8,428 nucleotides of DNA from DASWVC01 sp036401335 (GTDB taxonomy: Bacteria; Verrucomicrobiota; Verrucomicrobiia; Chthoniobacterales; JAFAMB01). The stretch is from positions 1-8,428 of the forward strand of contig DASWVC010000352.1 of assembly GCA_036401335.1 (NCBI GenBank). Direction: 5' to 3'. Positions 1-6,749 of this stretch are shown here, piece after piece; position 1 is the stretch's first letter; every line of letters starts with the position of its first letter. The position numbers and the translations under genes were made by a program. The notes beneath the pieces were generated by a model that had not been told where the DNA came from, did not search any database, and worked only from the letters and a program-made list of their open reading frames with translations.

Positions 1-19
1 CTGCCGGCGGCGCCGGTAA

Positions 20-1456
20 TCACTTTCCCACCCTCACGATCGAGTACGTTTTCACGCCTTTACGATCGAGAAGCAGCAGCAGGCTGTCTTTCTGATCGGC
101 CACGACCCGTTCGAATGAGCGAATGTCCGTCACGGCTGTGCGCCCTACTTCGGTAATGACGTCTCCGGGCTGAATGTCAGCCCCGGCCGCCGGACTGTTC
201 GGGGCCACGCCCGTAACTACAACCCCTTGGTCGGACTTCACTCCGAGCTCTCCCTTCAATTCCGGGGTAAGCTCTTGCACCTGCAACCCGTAGGTTCCGG
301 ACACTTGTTCAGGCGGCACTACCGGCGGCGACGGTTGAACCATGGCCAACCGGTTGTTGTCGCTCGGCAATTCCTCGGTTTTTACGGGCACAATTATTTT
401 CTTGCCACCTCGCCATACGCCGAGCATCACCTGATCGCCTACCCGCTTCTTCAAGACTTCCGTCTGGAGTTCCCGTGAAGACTTCACCGTTATGCCGTCC
501 ACGTCGGTGATGACATCGGCAGGGCGAAGGTCGCTTTTGGCTGCCGGGGTGTCAGCCTGGATCGTACGTACGAGCACGCCTTTGTCGATCCCCCTGGCTG
601 CATCACCGCGATTCTGGTCCGAAAGCGACTCGATGATGATGCCAAGCCAGGGGCGAACGATCCGGCCGGACGAGATCAATTGATCGCTGATCTGGCGCGC
701 AAGATTGCTGGAAATGGCAAAGCCGAGCCCACGGTTCAATCCGTGAATCAAGGTGTTGATGCCAATGACGCGCCCGTCAAGGTCGCAGAGTGGACCGCCG
801 CTGTTGCCGGGGTTGATGGCCGCATCGGTTTGAAGATAGTCCTCGTATTTATCCGCGAGTAATTCGTTTCGAACCTTGGCGCTGACCACTCCGCAGGTGA
901 ACGTATAATCGAATTTGTATGGGGCCCCAATCGCACAAACCAATTGCCCCACCTTCACCTCGTCGCTGTTCGCCAGTTCAACCGTCGGCAGGCCCGCCGC
1001 TTCGATCTTAATTACCGCGATGTCCGTGCGATCATCTGAACCGATCACTTTTGCTTGAAAAGTCCGGCCATCTTTGAGTTTAACCGCAATCTTGCCCGCT
1101 TCATCCACGACATGATTGTTCGTCACAATAAAACCGTCGGAGCGGATAAAAAATCCAGAGCCCTCAGATTGATCAGAAGGTGGCTCGCTTTCCTCCCCGT
1201 GCGGGCCATGAAAGAAAAAATCAAATCCTTCCAAAGGATTGTTGCCACCGTCCGGCTTGCCGTCTTTGGCTACGTCGATCACGACCACCGCAGGGGCTAC
1301 GCGGTCATAAACCGACTCATACGCTTGGTTAAGCAAATGGGCTAAATCCCGGGCCGTGACCGGAGGACCGGTAGGGTCCCCGGTCCCCGCACGCAAAGGG
1401 ACCGTTTGCGCGAGGCACAAACCTACGGCCACAACCCACCGGTGACAAAAACTCAT
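20..1456 (-). CDS. htrA: DegP/HtrA-family periplasmic serine protease with two PDZ domains
   Basis: This gene encodes a 478-residue protein from the ATG at 1456. It is a trypsin-fold protease/chaperone expected to degrade or refold damaged envelope proteins in the periplasm. Residues 1-23 look like a Sec signal peptide: a basic start, the hydrophobic run WVVAVGLCLAQTVPL, and likely cleavage after LRA. The protease domain spans about 35-265. The catalytic triad is visible: His115 in TNNHVV, Asp145 in RTDIAV and Ser219 in NPGNSGGPL. PDZ1 lies at about 268-358. A Pro-rich linker (about 361-387) follows, then PDZ2 (about 388-476, with QPGDVI). In PDZ1 the matching motif reads RPADVI, with Ala in place of the usual Gly. 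The length is typical for DegP/DegQ/MucD. An in-frame GTG at 1462 would add two residues, but the SD-like AAGGTGG is too close to it and better placed for the ATG. The gene is divergent from kamA. Family assignment is very secure; DegP versus DegQ is not resolvable. Confidence 0.96.
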   Translation of the reverse strand: MSFCHRWVVAVGLCLAQTVPLRAGTGDPTGPPVTARDLAHLLNQAYESVYDRVAPAVVVIDVAKDGKPDGGNNPLEGFDFFFHGPHGEESEPPSDQSEGSGFFIRSDGFIVTNNHVVDEAGKIAVKLKDGRTFQAKVIGSDDRTDIAVIKIEAAGLPTVELANSDEVKVGQLVCAIGAPYKFDYTFTCGVVSAKVRNELLADKYEDYLQTDAAINPGNSGGPLCDLDGRVIGINTLIHGLNRGLGFAISSNLARQISDQLISSGRIVRPWLGIIIESLSDQNRGDAARGIDKGVLVRTIQADTPAAKSDLRPADVITDVDGITVKSSRELQTEVLKKRVGDQVMLGVWRGGKKIIVPVKTEELPSDNNRLAMVQPSPPVVPPEQVSGTYGLQVQELTPELKGELGVKSDQGVVVTGVAPNSPAAGADIQPGDVITEVGRTAVTDIRSFERVVADQKDSLLLLLDRKGVKTYSIVRVGK

Positions 1457-1466
1457 ATACACAAAC

Positions 1467-1473
1467 CCACCTT
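1467..1473 (-). promoter_or_regulatory. Ribosome binding site of htrA
   Basis: The minus strand reads AAGGTGG here. It ends 10 bases before the ATG at 1456 but only 4 bases before the GTG at 1462, which favours the ATG as the start codon. It is the only clear Shine-Dalgarno sequence in front of any complete gene in the window. Confidence 0.5.
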
Positions 1474-1503
1474 GCCAGTGTCCCGGCTGCAGCGCACCAC
1501 TTT

Positions 1504-1532
1504 ATGAAACTACTCTTTCGGCCCTGATGCAA
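1504..1532 (-). promoter_or_regulatory. Weak candidate promoter of htrA
   Basis: On the minus strand, TTGCAT (1532-1527) and TTTCAT (1509-1504) are separated by 17 bases. They match the sigma70 boxes at 3/6 and 4/6 positions. Transcription would start near 1497, giving a leader of about 40 bases that includes the SD. The match is poor. HtrA genes are often under envelope-stress control (sigma E/Cpx), and no such site is recognisable here. Confidence 0.15.
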
Positions 1533-1572
1533 CCGTAAGCTTCACCCCCCGGGCAAACCAGCGGTCGCCGAA

Positions 1573-1600
1573 TTGACATTGGCAGGCAAGCCCCTACCGT
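1573..1600 (+). promoter_or_regulatory. Candidate sigma70-type promoter of kamA
   Basis: A perfect -35 hexamer TTGACA (1573-1578) is followed after 16 bases by TACCGT (1595-1600). The latter keeps only the T, A and final T of the -10 consensus. Transcription would begin near 1607, giving a very short leader (about 16 bases) before the ATG at 1623, with no SD. Just downstream, CAACTA occurs twice (1605-1610 and 1613-1618) and TTGGC (1579-1583) mirrors GCCAA (1603-1607). These could be operator half-sites or chance. Confidence 0.3.
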
Positions 1601-1622
1601 TAGCCAACTAGTCAACTATACC

Positions 1623-2825
1623 ATGCATAATGCCGCTGAAACCGCTGACAAGCGGTTTTGTTCGCACGCTCCGGGTTTCTGGCCTGACGTTCCTTCCGAG
1701 CTCTGGAACGATTGGAAATGGCAACTGAAAAACCGGGTCACCAAACTCTCTGATCTTGAAACCAAACTCGAACTCACGCGTGAAGAACGTGCGGGCGTCC
1801 TGTTATCCGGCCAGAAGTTAAGCCTGGCCGTCACCCCTCACTTCTTCAACCTAATCGAGCCGCACAACCCCCATTGCCCCATCCGGCGCCAGGTTATTCC
1901 GCGCCTCGAGGAAGGCACACGTTCCCCGGAAGAAATGGCGGATCCGTGCGGGGAAGATTCGCACATGCCGGTTCCCGGCCTCGTGCACCGTTACCCGGAT
2001 CGGGTGCTCTTTCTGGTCACCGACCGGTGCGCCTCCTATTGCCGGTACTGCACCCGCAGCCGTGTGGTGAGCGGCGTTGGCGAGCAGCACCTTGAAACCG
2101 ATTTTGCCGAAGCGTTCCGCTACCTGGAACAACACCCCGAGATCCGTGATGTCCTTCTTTCCGGGGGAGATGCACTCCTGTTTTCGGACGAAAAACTGCG
2201 GTCCGTTTTGCGGCGGCTGCGCTCGATCGAGCACATCGAATTCTTGCGTATAGGCACCCGGGTGCCGATCTTCCTGCCCCAACGCATCACAGATGACCTT
2301 TGCCGGATGTTGCAGGAATTTCACCCGTTGTGGATGAGCGTTCACGTCAACCACCCTCGGGAACTCACCCTGGAGGTCAAACAAGCCCTGGAACGCCTTG
2401 CCAACCACGGGGTGCCGCTCGGAAACCAAAGCGTGTTGTTAAAGGGTGTGAATGACGATCTGCCGACAATGAAGGCCCTTGTTCACAAATTGCTGCGCTG
2501 CCGGGTCCGTCCCTACTACATTTACCAATGCGACCTTATCCATGGTTCAGCCCACCTCCGCACGTCGGTGGCCAAGGGACTTGAAATCATCGAAGGCTTG
2601 CGCGGGCACACGACCGGGTACGCCGTCCCGCAGTACGTCATCGACGCCCCGGGTGGTGGCGGAAAGGTACCGATCAACCCGGAGTACGTCCTTTTCCATG
2701 ATCAAGAAAAAGTGGTGGTCCGCAATTACGAAGGAAAAGTTTTTGAATACCCGGAACAGGCTCACGCAGACGGTCCGCGCACACCCCTGCCCGCGTCCGT
2801 CATGGATGAATTCCTTTATTCTTAA
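1623..2825 (+). CDS. kamA: Lysine 2,3-aminomutase-family radical SAM/PLP enzyme (KamA/AblA type)
   Basis: This gene encodes a 400-residue cytoplasmic enzyme. The family uses a [4Fe-4S] cluster, S-adenosylmethionine and PLP to move the alpha-amino group of L-lysine to C3, giving beta-lysine. The cluster motif CxxxCxxC is at Cys136, Cys140 and Cys143, followed by Arg145, which aligns with the substrate-carboxylate Arg of the clostridial enzyme. SGGD is at 180-183. The PLP lysine is Lys348 in DAPGGGGK. Asp304 (QCDL) and Asp341 (IDAPGG) are exactly 37 residues apart, as are Asp293 and Asp330, which bind the lysine side-chain amine in Clostridium subterminale KamA. This favours lysine over glutamate as substrate. 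The protein ends soon after the FEYPEQ segment and lacks the C-terminal CxCxxC zinc motif; Asp279 replaces the partner Cys268. No ablB acetyltransferase, epmA or efp gene is nearby, so the physiological role (osmolyte, catabolism, or EpmB-like elongation factor P modification) is open. The ATG at 1623 gives a normal N-terminus but has no SD. Confidence 0.9.
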   Translation: MHNAAETADKRFCSHAPGFWPDVPSELWNDWKWQLKNRVTKLSDLETKLELTREERAGVLLSGQKLSLAVTPHFFNLIEPHNPHCPIRRQVIPRLEEGTRSPEEMADPCGEDSHMPVPGLVHRYPDRVLFLVTDRCASYCRYCTRSRVVSGVGEQHLETDFAEAFRYLEQHPEIRDVLLSGGDALLFSDEKLRSVLRRLRSIEHIEFLRIGTRVPIFLPQRITDDLCRMLQEFHPLWMSVHVNHPRELTLEVKQALERLANHGVPLGNQSVLLKGVNDDLPTMKALVHKLLRCRVRPYYIYQCDLIHGSAHLRTSVAKGLEIIEGLRGHTTGYAVPQYVIDAPGGGGKVPINPEYVLFHDQEKVVVRNYEGKVFEYPEQAHADGPRTPLPASVMDEFLYS

Positions 2826-2942
2826 GTGAATGGCGGGACCACTCGGCAGCGCTGCCTGCTGGAAACGGCGGGCCAGCCCTGCCCGGTGGCCGTTCGCGGA
2901 AGGGGTTGATGTTCAGGGTCCGGTGAACCATCTTCGTTCCGC
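2826..2942 (+). other. kamA-rlmI intergenic region with GC-rich hairpin and palindrome
   Basis: This 117-base gap contains a perfect 12-base palindrome GGCAGCGCTGCC (2845-2856). It also holds a predicted stem-loop at 2864-2894: AACGGC/GCCGTT and GGGC/GCCC paired around the loop CAGCCCT, with GGTG bulged on the 3' side. Neither is followed by a T-run, so neither is a standard intrinsic terminator. They could attenuate read-through from kamA or stabilise its 3' end. No promoter or SD for the next gene is evident. Confidence 0.35.
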
Positions 2943-4112
2943 ATGGCAGGAATAGTAGTGCGTCCGCGAGCCCGAATTTTTCATGGTCATGACTGGGTGT
3001 ATGGCACGGAAGTGTTGAAGACGTTTGGCGACCCGCAACCCGGCGCTGTGATCAGTTTGAAAGACGGGCGGGATCGGTTGCTCGGGTCAGCCATTTACAA
3101 CCCGGCTTCCCAGATCGTGGCGCGCCGGTTTTCCCGGCAGCGCCAGGACCTTGACCTGGATTTCTTTGTTCGCCGCATCCGCTTGGCGCTTCAGCAACGC
3201 ACCTCGCTCCTGACCGCAAACCCGGTCGGCCGGGTCGTGTGGAGTGAAAGCGATGGGCTCCCTGGGATCGTCGTAGACCGCTACCTGGATCACGTGGTTT
3301 TCCAGACGCTTACCCTGGCCATGGACCAGCGTAAACCGCTCCTCGTTGAAGCGCTCAAGCAGGTTTTGCAACCTGCGTCCGTCCTGGAACGCAACGATGC
3401 CCCGGTGCGGAAGGCAGAGGGCTTGCCATTGACCGTAGACGATGTTTTCGGGGAAACGCCGGACGAAGTTGAGGTCGCTCTGAACGAAGTCGTTTTCCGA
3501 CTTAACCTTAAATCAGGCCAGAAAACAGGGTTTTACCTGGATCAACTCGAGAACTATGCAACTGTCGCAACGTTCGCTCCCGGCCAGGCGGTGCTTGACT
3601 GCTTTTCTAACCAAGGCGCTTTTGCTCTCTTTTGTGCAAAGGCTGGTGCCGCCCGCACCGTGGCCATAGAAGCGAGCGCTGACCTGACACAGCAGATCGA
3701 GGCAAACGCGCAACGGAATGCCCTGAGCGTTGAAGCCGTCAATGCCAACGTGTTTGACTACCTCGCAAGCGCGGTCGATCGCGGAGAACACTTTGACCTT
3801 GTGATCCTGGATCCGCCTTCGTTCACCAAAACCCGGAGCTCTTTAGACAATGCCTGGCGGGGGTATAAAGAGATACACCGTCGGGCCCTGCAACTATTGC
3901 GCCCGGGCGGTTACCTTGCCACCTTTTCATGTTCCCACCACGTTTCCAGAGAAATGTTCCTGGAAATGCTGGTGGAAGCGTCCGTCGACGCCCAGCGCTT
4001 TGTGCGCCTGACGCGTTTTCTGACTCAGGCGCCAGACCATCCGGTTTTACCCCACCTTCCCGAAACCGGTTACCTCAAGGGCTTTGTGGTCCAGCTCATT
4101 CCGGGACGCTGA
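2943..4112 (+). CDS. rlmI: RlmI-type class I SAM-dependent 23S rRNA methyltransferase (PUA + Rossmann)
   Basis: This gene encodes a 389-residue protein of the RlmI/YccW family (COG1092), close to the 396 residues of E. coli RlmI, which makes m5C1962 in 23S rRNA. Residues 1-75 form the RNA-binding PUA domain, including the typical HDWVYGTEV segment. A central beta-rich domain follows (about 95-185). The SAM-binding Rossmann domain starts after GFYLDQLENY (196-205). Motif I is VLDCFSNQGAF (217-227), the acidic SAM-ribose residue is likely Glu243 (AIEAS), and motif IV is LDPPSF (289-294). The conserved SCSHH motif (329-333) carries Cys330, a plausible catalytic cysteine. The ATG at 2943 is the first start after an in-frame stop at 2907, and homologues begin at the same place, although no SD is visible. 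The gene is codirectional with kamA, 117 bases away, so cotranscription is possible but not shown. Exact target base is inferred from family. Confidence 0.93.
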   Translation: MAGIVVRPRARIFHGHDWVYGTEVLKTFGDPQPGAVISLKDGRDRLLGSAIYNPASQIVARRFSRQRQDLDLDFFVRRIRLALQQRTSLLTANPVGRVVWSESDGLPGIVVDRYLDHVVFQTLTLAMDQRKPLLVEALKQVLQPASVLERNDAPVRKAEGLPLTVDDVFGETPDEVEVALNEVVFRLNLKSGQKTGFYLDQLENYATVATFAPGQAVLDCFSNQGAFALFCAKAGAARTVAIEASADLTQQIEANAQRNALSVEAVNANVFDYLASAVDRGEHFDLVILDPPSFTKTRSSLDNAWRGYKEIHRRALQLLRPGGYLATFSCSHHVSREMFLEMLVEASVDAQRFVRLTRFLTQAPDHPVLPHLPETGYLKGFVVQLIPGR

Positions 4113-4247
4113 ACCAGTGACCTTTAACCTTCATGCACGCCCCCGACGAAGCTGCTTGAACTGGGACGGAGAGGGAGGAGGACCCGCCTTTATCTCAGCT
4201 CGCGCAGCTTTCAATCCCCGACAGTGACCCTAGGTACGGCCGGCTTG
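4113..4247. other. Convergent intergenic gap between rlmI and glf
   Basis: No gene and no convincing intrinsic terminator were found here. The best fold is the 5-bp stem GTGAC (4224-4228)/GTCAC (4247-4251), which overlaps the glf stop codon, has an 18-base loop and no T-run. CAGTGACC occurs twice (4115-4122 and 4222-4229), probably by chance. A purine-rich run lies around 4164-4183. Termination of the two converging genes may be Rho-dependent. Confidence 0.4.
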
Positions 4248-5429
4248 TCACGAAGCTGAGGCTACCGATGCAGGGCTGTTGCTGTAGCGCGCCCGGCTTG
4301 CCCGCGCCACCGTGTTTCCATTGACGTGTTCCGCTTTCCGCAGGCCGCTGAGGTCAGCGTAGAGGGTGAGCGCAGCCCCCACCACCTGGTCCATATTGTA
4401 GTACCGGTACGTTGCCAACCGGCCAACAAAATGGGTCAAGGGCGTCTGTGCGGCCAACGCCTGGTACTTTTTATAAACCAAGCTATTTTCCGGCCTCGGC
4501 ACAGGGTAATACGGATCGCCCTCGTTGCAGGGAAACTCATAGATCAAGCTTGTCTTGGTGTGCTCCTGACCCGTCAGGTACTTCATTTCCGTGATGCGGG
4601 TGTAGGCATGCTCGTTCGGATAATTGACGACCGGCGCCTTCTGAAACACGGCCTGGTCGTGGGTCTCGTGTTTAAACTGCAACGACCGGTAAGGCAGCTT
4701 GCCGAAACGATAGTCAAAAAATTCGTCGATCGGTCCGGTGTAGATCATTTCCCGAAAAGGAACCAACTCGGCCACTTCCCGGTAATCGGTATTCAGCATG
4801 ACCTTGATGTTCGGATGGTCCAACATGTTTTCGAACATGGAGGTGTAACCGAAAAGAGGCATGGCCTGGTAAGAATCCGTGAAGTAACGGCTGTCCCGAT
4901 TGGTTCGGGTAGGCACCCTGCTGGTAACCGAAGCGTCCAATTCCGAAGGGTCGAGACCCCATTGTTTACGGGTGTAATTGCGGAAGAACTTCTCGTAGAG
5001 TTCCCGGCCGACTTTGCTGACCACCACGTCTTCACTCGTCAAGATCACGCCTTTGTGTTCGGCGCGGGAACGGAAAAAATCTTCAACCTGAGTGGCATTC
5101 AAATTTAGTCCGTAAAGGGTATTGATCGTGTCCAGGTTGATCGGTATCGGCACCAATTGCCCGTCCACGCTGGCCAGCACCCGGTGCTCGTAAGTGCGCC
5201 ACTCCGTAAAATGCGAGAGGTAATCAAAAATGTCCCTCGAATTCGTATGGAAAATGTGCGGGCCATACTTGTGCACCAAAATGCCGGACCGGTCATAGTG
5301 ATCGTACGCGTTGCCCCCGATGTGATTGCGCCGGTCAAGGACCAGCACCTTTTTATTTGAGCCTCGCGCCAACCTCTCTGCGAGCACGCTTCCTGCAAAC
5401 CCGGCCCCAACGATCAAGTAGTCAAACAT
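4248..5429 (-). CDS. glf: UDP-galactopyranose mutase
   Basis: This gene encodes a 393-residue flavoenzyme that interconverts UDP-galactopyranose and UDP-galactofuranose, the donor for Galf-containing surface glycans. The FAD-binding Rossmann motif GAGFAG (8-13) sits at the N-terminus, with LDRRNHIGGNAY (31-42) following as in other Glf proteins. KYGPHIFHT (54-62), Trp157 in RKQWG, Arg171 in TSRVPTR, Arg278 in AYTRITE and GRLATYRYYNMDQ (336-348) match the conserved substrate- and flavin-contacting regions. The reading frame is open further upstream to an ATG at 5513, inside the preceding glycosyltransferase gene. However, homologues begin at MFDYLIVGAG, so the ATG at 5429 was chosen; it leaves a 34-base gap after that gene. 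The nearest SD-like run (GAGGGG) is about 17 bases upstream, unusually far. The last ~25 residues (Ala/Ser/Arg/Asn-rich) extend beyond the usual family end. It is the third gene of a minus-strand operon with a glycosyltransferase and an ABC exporter. Confidence 0.95.
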   Translation of the reverse strand: MFDYLIVGAGFAGSVLAERLARGSNKKVLVLDRRNHIGGNAYDHYDRSGILVHKYGPHIFHTNSRDIFDYLSHFTEWRTYEHRVLASVDGQLVPIPINLDTINTLYGLNLNATQVEDFFRSRAEHKGVILTSEDVVVSKVGRELYEKFFRNYTRKQWGLDPSELDASVTSRVPTRTNRDSRYFTDSYQAMPLFGYTSMFENMLDHPNIKVMLNTDYREVAELVPFREMIYTGPIDEFFDYRFGKLPYRSLQFKHETHDQAVFQKAPVVNYPNEHAYTRITEMKYLTGQEHTKTSLIYEFPCNEGDPYYPVPRPENSLVYKKYQALAAQTPLTHFVGRLATYRYYNMDQVVGAALTLYADLSGLRKAEHVNGNTVARASRARYSNSPASVASAS

Positions 5430-5463
5430 AGTCTTTACAGTAAAATCCCCTCGAGCCTGAGCA

Positions 5464-6717
5464 TCAGCTCGCAACAATCCCCATGGCTTTTTCTGAGGCC
5501 AAGTATTCTTCAATGTGACGTTCCAGGTTCTGGACCACCGCGTCCCAGGTATTTTCGGACGCCAACTTCAGACCGGCAGCAGTTTTCCGTGCATCGGGAT
5601 GGGACGCAGCAGCCTGACAAAACCGGGCAAACTCCTGGTGCGAACGAGCCACTTCAACGACATCGCTGAATTGCAGCACCACATCGTCGATCGCGGTGGA
5701 GATGACCGGACGGCCAGTCGCCATGTACTCAAGTACTTTCGTCGGATTCACATATTCCGTGGCTTCATTCAACGCGAATGGCACCATACAGACGTCGAAA
5801 GCCGCCGCGTAACGCGGCAGGTCTTCATAGTTCCGGCCCCCGAGGAAATGCAGATTTGCCTTCTTCGGAAAAGTAGCCGGGTCGACCTTAGTCCACGGCC
5901 CGACCAGCACCACGCTCCCGTTGACGTTCTGGGTGGCCAGGTAGTCTAGCAACGCATAATCCATCCGCTCATCGACAACCCCGAAAAAGCCGTAGATCGG
6001 TTTCGGCAACGCCGCAATCTCCGGAGGAAGTTGCACTCCCTGCTGGCGGGCTCGGGCGAAATGGGCCACGTCCACCCCGCACCCGTAAGCGTGGGTATTG
6101 GCGTTGTACTTCCGCTTTTCAACTCCCAGTTTAGGACCGCCGGCAAACACCACGTCAGCAATCCGCAACAGTTCATGCTCGCGCTGAACCAACGTTTCCG
6201 GTGCACCGCGGAACTGGCTTAACTGATCCATGCAGTCGTAAACGACGCATTGCTCGTCCATTTTGCGTGCAAACGCCGTAACGGCCATGGGGTCATAAAA
6301 CCACTGGACTGGATGCTGGAACCGACCACCAAGGGGGCCGGCCAATACTTCCTTGACCAAACGCCGGCGCTCATCGTCCACCCAGGCGCCGTCAAACCAT
6401 TTGCTCCCCGGCATTTTCATCCGCAGGACGGAGATATTCGGGTACTCCGCCAGCTCACGGAGCTCCAGCCGTGCAGTCTGCAGGTCCGGGTCGGGCACCG
6501 GCCCTTCCACAAACAGGATGGGATGCCGGAACGACAACCGGGAAAGGAACTGCTGAGGCCGCTGCCAAACCCAATCCCACCCCAGGTGCGAATGGACGAT
6601 GATGGGAAACCCAATTTTCGCTGTCTTGCGATTCATGCGCGATAACTCTGAAGGTTGCTTTGGTCCATTAAGCACAGGCTGCGGTGAAAGGCTTTGTTCA
6701 AGCATTGTATTGGTCAC
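5464..6717 (-). CDS. GT4/TuaH-like family glycosyltransferase, probably Galf- or glycan-related
   Basis: This gene encodes a 417-residue GT-B-fold glycosyltransferase, predicted cytoplasmic or membrane-peripheral. The N-terminal domain opens with the subfamily hallmark HSHLGWDWVWQRPQQ (42-56) and contains VVYDCMDQLSQF (158-169). The C-terminal nucleotide-sugar domain contains YGFFGVVDERMDY (242-254), LHFLGGRNYEDLP (289-301) and the donor-binding signature EYVNPTKVLEYMATGRPV (321-338), with the acidic pair Glu321/Glu330. This resembles the TuaH-like branch of GT4. No transmembrane segment or signal peptide is seen. The longest frame starts at a GTG (6717) preceded by a weak purine run. In-frame ATGs at 6705 and 6636 are alternatives; the last would remove a poorly conserved 27-residue leader. 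It is 32 bases downstream of the ABC exporter and 34 bases upstream of glf, which suggests it acts on the same glycan. Whether it transfers Galf itself, and to what acceptor, cannot be told from sequence. Confidence 0.88.
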   Translation of the reverse strand: MTNTMLEQSLSPQPVLNGPKQPSELSRMNRKTAKIGFPIIVHSHLGWDWVWQRPQQFLSRLSFRHPILFVEGPVPDPDLQTARLELRELAEYPNISVLRMKMPGSKWFDGAWVDDERRRLVKEVLAGPLGGRFQHPVQWFYDPMAVTAFARKMDEQCVVYDCMDQLSQFRGAPETLVQREHELLRIADVVFAGGPKLGVEKRKYNANTHAYGCGVDVAHFARARQQGVQLPPEIAALPKPIYGFFGVVDERMDYALLDYLATQNVNGSVVLVGPWTKVDPATFPKKANLHFLGGRNYEDLPRYAAAFDVCMVPFALNEATEYVNPTKVLEYMATGRPVISTAIDDVVLQFSDVVEVARSHQEFARFCQAAASHPDARKTAAGLKLASENTWDAVVQNLERHIEEYLASEKAMGIVAS

Positions 6718-6749
6718 GTCTTCTTCGTTTTGGAGCCGTTATTTGTTGG

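Noticed and set aside
1..19. GC-rich CCGGCGGCGCCGG run left of htrA
   Set aside because: It is too short and cut by the window edge. It is an imperfect palindrome, possibly part of a terminator for htrA, but this cannot be judged here.
1851..2429. Open frame of 192 codons on the minus strand
   Set aside because: It is fully inside kamA on the opposite strand, across the radical SAM core, with no recognisable protein features.
4224..4251. Possible bidirectional terminator between rlmI and glf
   Set aside because: It has only a 5-bp stem with an 18-base loop, no T-run on either strand, and it overlaps the glf stop codon.
4326..5108. Open frame of 260 codons on the plus strand
   Set aside because: It is antisense to the conserved body of glf and shows no domain or independent start signal, so it is treated as a shadow.
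5430..5513. N-terminal extension of Glf overlapping the upstream glycosyltransferase
   Set aside because: The extra 28 residues precede the FAD-binding start MFDYLIVGAG common to the family and overlap another coding region by 50 bases. The ATG at 5429 is more likely.
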